From positions 15,249-49,642 of the forward strand of contig JAMCWO010000353.1 of NCBI GenBank assembly GCA_023481165.1: a stretch of 34,394 nt of DNA, read 5' to 3'. The stretch comes from Planctomycetota bacterium (GTDB lineage Bacteria; Planctomycetota; Phycisphaerae; Sedimentisphaerales; Anaerobacaceae). This document shows, piece by piece, positions 11,298-17,716 of this stretch (position 1 is its first letter; every line of letters starts with the position of its first letter). Position numbers and translations under genes: made by a program. A model generated the notes under the pieces. That model saw only the letters and a program-made list of their open reading frames with translations, did no database searches and was not told where the DNA came from.

Positions 11298-11596
11298 TCG
11301 ACATTCTCACGCAAGTTCGAGCCGATGGCTTGCTGGACGTATTTCTCGATCTGCTCGGCCAGCTCCCCCAGGGTGGGCAGTTGAAAATCCTCATAGAAAC
11401 CCGGAATGAACTCGCCGCTGAGGGCCCGCTTGAAGATCCGCACGCGGAGGATCGAGGGCTGGGAGGCGCCTTTGCTGAAGTCGCCGTCCTTGTGCTCGGT
11501 CAATTCGACCCGCCATTCCTCGCTGATGAACACGAGGCATTTGCCCGTGTAGATCGCCGTCGGGAAGTAATCACGCAGGAGTTTTAGGGTTTCCAT
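11294..11596 (-). CDS. Conserved-looking small protein of unknown function
   Basis: I do not recognise this 100-residue protein. The start chosen is the ATG at 11596 (METLKLLRDYF); an in-frame ATG at 11671 would only add codons made from the GTCCTAT repeat array. The sequence has mixed strands (AIYTGKCLVFISEEWRVELTEH), a middle RVRIFKRALSGEFIPGFYEDFQ and a C-terminal amphipathic helix (LGELAEQIEKYVQQAIG). There is no signal peptide or membrane segment. The stop overlaps the yggU start by 4 bp, which supports it being real. An AGGA 5 nt upstream of the ATG belongs to the last repeat word of the adjoining array. Confidence 0.65.
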   Translation of the reverse strand: METLKLLRDYFPTAIYTGKCLVFISEEWRVELTEHKDGDFSKGASQPSILRVRIFKRALSGEFIPGFYEDFQLPTLGELAEQIEKYVQQAIGSNLRENVE

Positions 11597-11600
11597 GCCG

Positions 11601-11676
11601 GTCCTATTCTGTCCTATTAGTCCACCATGTCCACGAAGTCCAATAGGACCTATCGGACGGATAGGACCCATAGGAC
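11601..11676. repeat. GTCCTAT / ATAGGAC word array
   Basis: Two GTCCTAT copies (11601-11607, 11611-11617) and three ATAGGAC copies (11643-11649, 11661-11667, 11670-11676), with degenerate copies between, form an interrupted inverted array that can fold into a long hairpin around 11620-11640. It fills the gap between the DUF1080-TIM gene and the small unknown gene. It may act as a terminator or processing site for the upstream operon. Confidence 0.8.
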
Positions 11677-11691
11677 TGTGGGCCGCTCATC

Positions 11692-13257
11692 TCATTGTAC
11701 CTTCCGTGGCTCTCCGAAGGGCTTCACATCGCCGCGCAGGACCTGGGAATGCTTCTCCCAGGCCGCCATCGTGCGCTTGAGATTGTCGTACGCATCGCCG
11801 CCGATGGCGTACCCCTGGAACCCGATGGGGCCGGTGTAGCCGGCGTCCCGCAGGGTCTCCAGAAAGCCTTTCATGTCAAACGTACCGTGATCGAGCGTCT
11901 GAATCAAGGTCTTCCAGTCTTTGCCATCGGTATCGGCCCCATTGATCGACACGACCGATAGACGCGGCATGGCCTTTTCGAGGACGGCCTTGGCATCCCG
12001 GCTGGAACTGACCCGGAGCCAGTGGCACAGGTTGAATGTGACGCCCACGTTGGGGCGGTTCACCAGCTCGGCGATCCGCACCACGTCATCCATACTCTCC
12101 ATCCAGAAGCCCGTGTGGGGATACAGGGAAATCCGCACCTGGTGCTTGGCGGCCTCCTCGGCAAGCTCGGTAAGAATCTCGACCGCGCGGCGATCGCCTC
12201 CCGTGGCTGAAGGCTTATACTGCTTGCTCTGAGCATATATCCAGAGGATCGCGTTGCGGCCGGCGAGGACCTTTATTCCTTCCTTGAGGGAAGGATCGTA
12301 GGCTTGGACGCCGGGGTCGATATTGATGCCGGTGTAGATGGCGAACATCTCGAGGTTATTCTCATCGAGCACCTTCAGCATCTCCGCCATCGGACCGGGC
12401 CCCGCGTAGTGCGGACCGATGCCGGCGTAGCCCAGTTCCTTGAGCATCTGCGCCTGTTCCTGGATCGTCTTGTGCTGGGCATCCTCACACGCATTGTCGA
12501 AGGCGAAGAACGGATTCGGTCCGGCGGGGGCGACCCAGAGGTTGCAGTAGCCGACGGGGCCGTGATCGCCTTGGAGCATCAGCGGCCCGACCGGCTTCTC
12601 ATCGTTGTACGCGCTGGCGCGTGTCGGCCCGGTCAATTCGACATCCCGGTGGACGAGAACGCCGTTGTGCACGACCTTCTCGAAGCGGGCGTTGGCGATT
12701 TTGCGGCCGGTCTTGTCGAAGCGCGGCGCCCGGAAGACCACATCGAGGGTCTGCCACTTGCCGGGCGGCCGGGAGGCATTGACGCGCGGCGAATGTCCTT
12801 CGTAGCCCTGCGGGTTTCGCCTATCGTCCCACCGTTGGTAGATCCCGGCACATTCGATTCCTGGATACTCCGAGGGCTTCTGCCAGCTATCATAGACTTG
12901 AATCTCGTAGCGGCCCTGGAAGTACACGCCGGAATTCGAATCCTTCGCGACGACGAACTCGACATGAGCGCGGAGATCGCCGAATTCCTGCTTGCTGAAG
13001 AGATTGACGGTCCGGCCGGTCGGCCCGTTGACGAGCGCGCCGCTGCCGGAGCGGGTCATCAATAGCTTCTCGTTGGCCGGGTCCAGTTGCGCATCACCGG
13101 CATTCTGCCAGTCGCCCGTATTACTCCGCCACGCGGAGAAATCCCCGCCGCTGAGATGCTGTTTATGACATTCGCTGCAATCGCGGCCTGCCGCCAGGCC
13201 CGTGGAAAGCAGGACAAACGCTGCAACTGTTCGGATCACCGAGATTCGTCTGGTCAT
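11692..13257 (-). CDS. Secreted DUF1080 domain / sugar isomerase-like TIM-barrel fusion
   Basis: 521-residue exported two-domain protein. Residues 1-24 are a signal peptide, and DCSECH at 26-31 is a CxxCH motif. Residues about 33-240 are a DUF1080 sandwich (SGGDFSAWRSN, then NSGVYFQGRYEIQVYDSW, GKWQTLDVVFRAPRFD, GPLMLQGDHGPVGYCNLWV). Residues about 245-510 are an AP-endonuclease-2/xylose-isomerase-like TIM barrel (MLKELGYAGIGPHY, RISLYPHTGFWMES, VGVTFNLCHWLRV, GPIGFQGYAIGGD). DUF1080 enzymes act on 3-keto-glycosides, and TIM-barrel partners of this type can hydrate or isomerise the product, so a lyase-hydratase fusion is plausible but inferred. It is the fourth gene of the unit, 13 bp after the Gfo/Idh gene. 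Confidence 0.85.
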   Translation of the reverse strand: MTRRISVIRTVAAFVLLSTGLAAGRDCSECHKQHLSGGDFSAWRSNTGDWQNAGDAQLDPANEKLLMTRSGSGALVNGPTGRTVNLFSKQEFGDLRAHVEFVVAKDSNSGVYFQGRYEIQVYDSWQKPSEYPGIECAGIYQRWDDRRNPQGYEGHSPRVNASRPPGKWQTLDVVFRAPRFDKTGRKIANARFEKVVHNGVLVHRDVELTGPTRASAYNDEKPVGPLMLQGDHGPVGYCNLWVAPAGPNPFFAFDNACEDAQHKTIQEQAQMLKELGYAGIGPHYAGPGPMAEMLKVLDENNLEMFAIYTGINIDPGVQAYDPSLKEGIKVLAGRNAILWIYAQSKQYKPSATGGDRRAVEILTELAEEAAKHQVRISLYPHTGFWMESMDDVVRIAELVNRPNVGVTFNLCHWLRVSSSRDAKAVLEKAMPRLSVVSINGADTDGKDWKTLIQTLDHGTFDMKGFLETLRDAGYTGPIGFQGYAIGGDAYDNLKRTMAAWEKHSQVLRGDVKPFGEPRKVQ

Positions 13258-13270
13258 TGCATCTATCCTC

Positions 13271-14569
13271 TCACAACAGGTGCCATGGACTTCGCATCGC
13301 TCGACTCAACATGCGGTTGGCTTCCTCGCTATTGGTGAATCGTTCCGTCTGCGGGTCCCATTTGAGCTTCTTGCCGAGCAGCATCGCGATGTTGCCGAGG
13401 TGGGCAATCGTGAAGCAGCGATGCCCGATCTCCGGCGGGAAGTAACACTCCTGCCGCGACTTGACGCAATCGAGGAAGTTCCGTTGCTCGCCTCCGGGGC
13501 AAGTGTACAGATGTGTCTCCTCCGGCCCGATGACGGAACTCAGAATCGACGCCGGCTGGGCTTGGAGCGGGGCACGCCAGCCGCGATTGCCGATCCAGCC
13601 GTCGGATCCCTCGAAGCGCAGACTCGGCGTGCCGGAATCGACGATCAACTTCACGCCATTCGCATAGGTGTACTCAATGTGGTACTCCTTGGCCGTGTTG
13701 TACAGACCCTCCGACCAGAAGACGCCTTTGCCTTCGACTTCCACCGGGCCGGTGTGTTCCGTGTCGTTGCCCCATTGGGCACCGTCGAGCAGATGGGCGC
13801 CCCAGTCCGTCAACTCGCCGCCGGAGTAATCGAGAATCCAACGGAATTCATAGTGGCAGCGATCTTTCGTGTAAGGCGCCCAAGGCGCGGGTCCCAACCA
13901 CATGTCGTAGTCGAAGCCCCCCGGCACAGGCATGGGCGTGGGGTTCCCGGGCCGGTCCGGACCGCTCGGCAATTCCACTTTGATCGTATGGACTTTGCCG
14001 ATCCGGCCGTTGCGGACCAGTTCGCACATGCGGTGATAGACGTCGACGCTGCGGTCCTCCGTGGACCACTGAAAGACGCGGTTATACCGCTTCATCGTCT
14101 CGACGAGTTGCCGGCCCTGCTCGATCGTGAGGGTAGGCTTCTCACATTCGATGTCTTTGCCCGCCTTGGCCGCCGCGATGGCGATAGGTACGTGCCAATG
14201 GTCCGGCGTGGAGATCATCACGGCGTCGATATCGGGCCGGGCCAATACCTCCCGAAAGTCGCTGTAGATCGCGCAATCTTTGTGGCCGTACCGCTTGCTG
14301 ACCATCTCGAACGCGATCTGGCTGTGGCTGCGGTCCACGTCGCAGACCGCCACGACCTGAGCATCGTTGAGCGTCAGAAAAGTCTTCAGATTCACGTCGC
14401 GCCCATGACTCCCTGTGCCGATCATACCCAGCGTGATCCGTTCGCTCGCCGCGACGCTACCCGCTTTGCCCAAAGCCGAAGAGCGAACGAGGTAAGGGAA
14501 TGACACGCTCGCCCCGGCGGCGGCTGCCGCCCGCTTCAGGAACGCCCGGCGACCGATCCAACGATTCAT
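13271..14569 (-). CDS. Tat-exported Gfo/Idh/MocA family oxidoreductase
   Basis: 432-residue NAD(P)-dependent oxidoreductase. The N-terminus has a twin-arginine signal (GRRAFLKRA at 6-14, then an Ala-rich stretch), so it is folded and cofactor-loaded before export. The Rossmann fold starts at about residue 46 with GMIGTGSHGRD (G51-x-G53-x-x-G56). Then come VAVCDVDR, STPDHWHVPIAIAAAKAGKDIECEKP (Glu-Lys-Pro at 143-145) and the C-terminal Gfo/Idh sandwich domain (YDMWLGPAPWAPY, ILDYSGGELTDWGAHLLD). GGAGG lies about 6 nt before the ATG. Secreted members of this type in Planctomycetota and Bacteroidota oxidise sugars, often at C3. The substrate cannot be read from sequence. Spacing to neighbours is 39 bp and 13 bp. 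Confidence 0.92.
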   Translation of the reverse strand: MNRWIGRRAFLKRAAAAAGASVSFPYLVRSSALGKAGSVAASERITLGMIGTGSHGRDVNLKTFLTLNDAQVVAVCDVDRSHSQIAFEMVSKRYGHKDCAIYSDFREVLARPDIDAVMISTPDHWHVPIAIAAAKAGKDIECEKPTLTIEQGRQLVETMKRYNRVFQWSTEDRSVDVYHRMCELVRNGRIGKVHTIKVELPSGPDRPGNPTPMPVPGGFDYDMWLGPAPWAPYTKDRCHYEFRWILDYSGGELTDWGAHLLDGAQWGNDTEHTGPVEVEGKGVFWSEGLYNTAKEYHIEYTYANGVKLIVDSGTPSLRFEGSDGWIGNRGWRAPLQAQPASILSSVIGPEETHLYTCPGGEQRNFLDCVKSRQECYFPPEIGHRCFTIAHLGNIAMLLGKKLKWDPQTERFTNSEEANRMLSRAMRSPWHLL

Positions 14570-14608
14570 ATCTGTCCTCCACAGGGGCTCGCGCCCCTGC
14601 TACTATTC

Positions 14609-15535
14609 CTAAAATCCAAGCGTCTGTTTGACATAGGCCCGGCTCATCTTGAGGCTTTCGCGCAGCGGCCGGGTCGGTTTGAAATTTCCCTCGTGGGCCA
14701 ACTCGATGACCGCATCCCCGGAAAACTTGACTTCCTGCAGAGCCTTGCCGATCGCGGCGTAGTCCATGTTCCCCTCGCCCATGGCTTCGGACCACTTACC
14801 GTCGGCCTTCTGGTCCCGCAGGTGCAGGAATACGATCTGACTGCCGTAGGTTTTAATGAAGCTCACCGGATCAACGCCGCCCCGCAGGAGCCAGTTGAGG
14901 TCCGGGCCGAGCTTGACGTCCGGAATCCGCGCGAGCGTCCCCTTTAGATCGCGCAGGCCGTTCTCGACTTCATAGGTGTGATTGTGCAGATTCAGCACGA
15001 TGCCCCGGCTCTGGCACAGGGCGATGATGCCTCGCAGCAATTCCGCCTGGGCGTCGAACTGGGCCGGCGTCTTGGGCTGCGGGGCCTTGCCGACCGAGAC
15101 GCCGAACGTCCAGCCGCCGACCCCCGCCAGATGGTCCACGACAGTGCGGGCATCTTGGAAAACGGTCTCGTGTTGCGCCCGGTCCCACAGATCGCCGCCG
15201 AAGGAAGTGCCGATGACCGGCAGGGAGTATTTCCTGGACAGGGCACGGATGGTCTCCACCGAATCGGCCGGCCGCAGGGCCGTGTGCATCAACTCGATCC
15301 CATCCAGGCCCGCGTAGCTCATGTCGGCGAAGATCCGGTCGAGGATTGGATAGATCTCATTCTTCGGCTGCGTGGCCGCATAGACCCAGGGATGAGCCCC
15401 GACGATGATCTTCTTCTTGCCCGCGGACTCGGTCTTCTCCTTTCCCGAGCAAATCCGGCTGAGACTCACCCCGGCCGCTGCCGCAAACAACCCCCGTGCC
15501 GTCGAACCCAGAAAGCCGCGTCGGTCAAGCGCCAT
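14609..15535 (-). CDS. Tat-exported sugar phosphate isomerase/epimerase-like TIM-barrel protein
   Basis: 308-residue AP-endonuclease-2/xylose-isomerase-like TIM barrel with a Tat signal (DRRGFLGSTARGLFAAAAG at 4-22). The four expected metal ligands can be placed: Glu in LDGIELMH, Asp in LGPDLNWLL, His in VFLHLRD and Glu in AVIELAHE. LNLHNHTYE is also typical. AAGGAG lies 8-10 nt before the ATG. It lies 16 bp downstream of the UroD-like gene and 39 bp before the Gfo/Idh gene, so it is co-transcribed. Likely job: isomerising, epimerising or hydrating an oxidised sugar outside the cytoplasm. The name 'sugar phosphate' is a family label and is unlikely to describe an exported enzyme. Confidence 0.88.
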   Translation of the reverse strand: MALDRRGFLGSTARGLFAAAAGVSLSRICSGKEKTESAGKKKIIVGAHPWVYAATQPKNEIYPILDRIFADMSYAGLDGIELMHTALRPADSVETIRALSRKYSLPVIGTSFGGDLWDRAQHETVFQDARTVVDHLAGVGGWTFGVSVGKAPQPKTPAQFDAQAELLRGIIALCQSRGIVLNLHNHTYEVENGLRDLKGTLARIPDVKLGPDLNWLLRGGVDPVSFIKTYGSQIVFLHLRDQKADGKWSEAMGEGNMDYAAIGKALQEVKFSGDAVIELAHEGNFKPTRPLRESLKMSRAYVKQTLGF

Positions 15536-15551
15536 GTCCGTTCTCCTTCAG

Positions 15552-17000
15552 TTAGAACGACAGCAGCATCTGCCAGATGTACATATTGCCCAAGGCATCC
15601 ACATTCTCCCAGATATTCCGGACCATCGCCTTGTCGCCGGTGATGGGCGGGAGGTCTTTCACTCGCTCCTCCCAGGGGAAGCAGACGCCCGGCTTCACGC
15701 GCGGCGTGGGCCGGCCCGCCATGCCAGCGACCTTCTTGCGGGATTCCATGGACGAGGGCAGATCGCACGGCGGTGTATCGGTGGGCATCTGGTAGCTGCC
15801 GGAGGAGTAGACGCCGTGCTCCCGGCAGACCTGCGTCATCACCTTCATGTTCTCGACGCTGGTGTCGTCCTGCATGATCGCCCCGGCGTCCATGATGTAG
15901 CCGCCGTCTTGGGCCACTTCTTTGATGACCCGCAGTACGAATTCCCGCACCTCTTGGGGTTTGCCATAGCTGAGAAGCATATTCGGGATGCCGCCGCTGA
16001 TGGCGAACTTGTCGTGCAGCTTGCGATGGACCTCAAAGATGTCGTCCTGGTCGCAATGATAGACGATGCTACGCTCGGGCAACTCGTGGAACCGGTCAAG
16101 ATGGTACTTCCAGCGGCCTTCGGCATAGAAGAGCGTCTGATGGCCGTTTTTCCAGAACTCCTCGATGCAGGGCTTGAGCGTCGGCCAGTAGTGGGATTCA
16201 AACTGCTGCGGATTGACGAACGGTACGCAGCCCCGGTGCATCCAGTAGCCGATGGGCACCTGCTTGGCCGGATCGGCGCCGCCCAAGCCGACGTTTACCA
16301 GGTGCGGCATAAGGGCTTTGCAGGCTTTGAGCACTTTCTTCGGCTGGGTGTGCATGTCCATCGTCAGACCCAGATACCCGCGCAGCTTATCCGCGAGGAT
16401 GTCGAATGGGGCCTTGAAGATGCCCGAAATGGCCGACGCCGTGCCGCACTCGGACCGCAGTCGCCCGACCTGGGGCCCGAAGGCGTAGAAGTATTGCAGC
16501 ATAGCCATCGCGCTTTTGACCAGGGCGAGATTGTTGCGGTAGGTCGAGCCCTCGCCCATCTTGCTGATCTCGGTTGAAACACGCGGCAGCCAAGTCGTAT
16601 AGAGGAACCCCGTCGGATCATCGATCAGAGCATCGTACTCATCGGCCTTCATAAAGGCCTGATCTTCGGGGGGCTCAATGTAGTTGAACCCGCTCGTGTG
16701 GGGGATGCCGATGCCCGGGATGCCGTAGTAGCGCAGCCCGGCGGCCTGGGCCAGGCCGGTCCAGACATAGACCATGTTCGCGACAACCGCCTCCCACTGG
16801 AAGTCCTGGGCGGTTTTGACGGCGGCCTCGAACGCCTTGTTGTAGTCATGGGCCACATCCTGGCACGTATAACCGGCGTACTTGGCCGTGAACTCGGCCA
16901 CGAACGGCCGCAGGGGGATCATGTCCGGCTTTTCATTCCGCATCGCCGTGACGTACCGCTTCAGACGCTCCTGGTAGAGCTGCTCCATGTCTTTCGCCAT
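15552..17000 (-). CDS. Uroporphyrinogen-decarboxylase-fold (UroD-like) protein, possibly a methyltransferase
   Basis: 482-residue cytoplasmic protein of the UROD/cobalamin-dependent methyltransferase superfamily. No signal peptide. Recognisable features are the N-terminal helical lead ERLKRYVTAMRNEKPDMIPLRPFVAEF, a central ALMPHLVNVGLGGAD, and C-terminal strands ERSIVYHCDQDDIFEVHRKL, FAISGGIPNMLLSYGKPQEVREFVLRVIKEVAQDGGYIMDAG, matching the UroD beta-strand 7-8 region (usually GG..T.LL..G). Heme-pathway HemE is about 350 residues and has different substrate motifs, so it is probably not HemE. Many planctomycetal paralogs sit next to carbohydrate genes; a role in demethylation via a corrinoid protein is only an inference. 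First gene of the four-gene unit. Confidence 0.8.
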   Translation of the reverse strand: MAKDMEQLYQERLKRYVTAMRNEKPDMIPLRPFVAEFTAKYAGYTCQDVAHDYNKAFEAAVKTAQDFQWEAVVANMVYVWTGLAQAAGLRYYGIPGIGIPHTSGFNYIEPPEDQAFMKADEYDALIDDPTGFLYTTWLPRVSTEISKMGEGSTYRNNLALVKSAMAMLQYFYAFGPQVGRLRSECGTASAISGIFKAPFDILADKLRGYLGLTMDMHTQPKKVLKACKALMPHLVNVGLGGADPAKQVPIGYWMHRGCVPFVNPQQFESHYWPTLKPCIEEFWKNGHQTLFYAEGRWKYHLDRFHELPERSIVYHCDQDDIFEVHRKLHDKFAISGGIPNMLLSYGKPQEVREFVLRVIKEVAQDGGYIMDAGAIMQDDTSVENMKVMTQVCREHGVYSSGSYQMPTDTPPCDLPSSMESRKKVAGMAGRPTPRVKPGVCFPWEERVKDLPPITGDKAMVRNIWENVDALGNMYIWQMLLSF

Positions 17001-17029
17001 CGCGCTAACCCCTTGAGATTGGCCATCTT

Positions 17030-17124
17030 CGATTCACGATTCACCTTTGCGCCCTGGGTGCCGGGGAGCAAGAATCGTAAATCGCCGCCGGGAAATCGTC
17101 AATATTAAATCGTAGATCGCCGGG
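17030..17124. repeat. AATCGT-word array upstream of tRNA-Arg
   Basis: Degenerate words of the type CGATTCAC (two copies at 17030-17045) and AAATCGT/AATCGTAAATCG (from 17072 to 17117) fill the space between the UroD-like gene and the tRNA promoter. I see no gene here. It resembles the other short-word intergenic arrays in this window in style, not in sequence. Confidence 0.55.
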
Positions 17125-17125
17125 G

Positions 17126-17154
17126 TTGACAGGCCGGTGCGTTGGTGGTACAAG
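17126..17154 (+). promoter_or_regulatory. Sigma-70-type promoter of tRNA-Arg
   Basis: TTGACA at 17126-17131 (6/6), 17-bp spacer, TACAAG at 17149-17154 (4/6). The expected start near 17161 is about 23 nt upstream of the mature tRNA 5' end. Confidence 0.7.
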
Positions 17155-17183
17155 TGCGAATAGTGGATCGATTTCCATGGTTC

Positions 17184-17257
17184 GTCCCCGTAGCGCAATT
17201 GGATAGAGCGGCAGCCTCCGGAGCTGCAGGTTGCGTGTTCGAGCCACGCCGGGGACA
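17184..17257 (+). tRNA. tRNA-Arg (anticodon CCG)
   Basis: 74-nt cloverleaf. Acceptor arms GTCCCCG / CGGGGAC with discriminator A. The D-arm GCGC...GAGC has one mismatch. Anticodon stem GCAGC/GCTGC holds loop CTCCGGA, giving anticodon CCG, which reads CGG. Variable loop AGGTT, T-arm GCGTG-TTCGAGC-CACGC. The 3' CCA is not encoded. An OYE-family pseudogene begins only 3 bp after the tRNA. Confidence 0.96.
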
Positions 17258-17260
17258 GTT

Positions 17261-17660
17261 ATGAGCACCGGCGAGGATCGCGCCACGGACATCTTTGGGC
17301 CGTACGGCATCGGGCCCCTGAGCCTGAAGAACCGGTTCGTGCGTTCGGCCACAGCGGAATCATCAGCCACACCTGATGGTGTGTTCACGGAGGCGGTGTT
17401 CCCCATACACGAGGCCTTGGCTCAGGGTGGTGTAGGTCTGATCATCACCGGGCACATGTACGCGGACGACGACGGGAAATGCAGTTCGCGGCAGACAGGA
17501 ATCGCGCGAAGGGATCACCTGCCGGGTTTGCGGCGACTGGCCCAGGTGTGCCGGAGCGACGGGACGCACGGATCGGTCCGCATGTCTCTCGTGCGGCGAG
17601 TGTTTCCGCAAGCCTGGTCTTCGCTGCGCCCATGTGCCCGCGAGCGGAAGGCGGCGTTGA
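17261..17660 (+). pseudogene. NADH:flavin oxidoreductase (old yellow enzyme family), internally deleted
   Basis: From the ATG at 17261 the translation is a clear OYE N-terminus: DIFGPYGIGPLSLKNRFVRS, then SATAESSATPDGVFTEA, HEALAQGGVGLIITGHMYADDDGK and LPGLRRLAQVCR, ending at about 17554 (98 residues). The same frame then turns to nonsense and stops at 17677. The +1 frame from 17559 to the TGA at 17660 instead reads like the OYE C-terminus, with ACLSCGECF and GLRCAHVP. The family is about 340-380 residues, so about 250 central residues, most of the FMN barrel, are missing and the two ends are out of frame. It should not be functional. Confidence 0.8.
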
Positions 17661-17716
17661 TGGTCGGCATACTCTGACAAGGTCTGAACGTGACCGCTAT
17701 CCGGGGAGAATCGCCG

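Noticed and set aside
13202-14503. 433-codon plus-strand frame opposite the Gfo/Idh gene
   Set aside because: Shadow; the minus strand has the Tat signal, Rossmann motif and EKP.
15405-16577. 390-codon plus-strand frame opposite the UroD-like gene
   Set aside because: Shadow without recognisable features.
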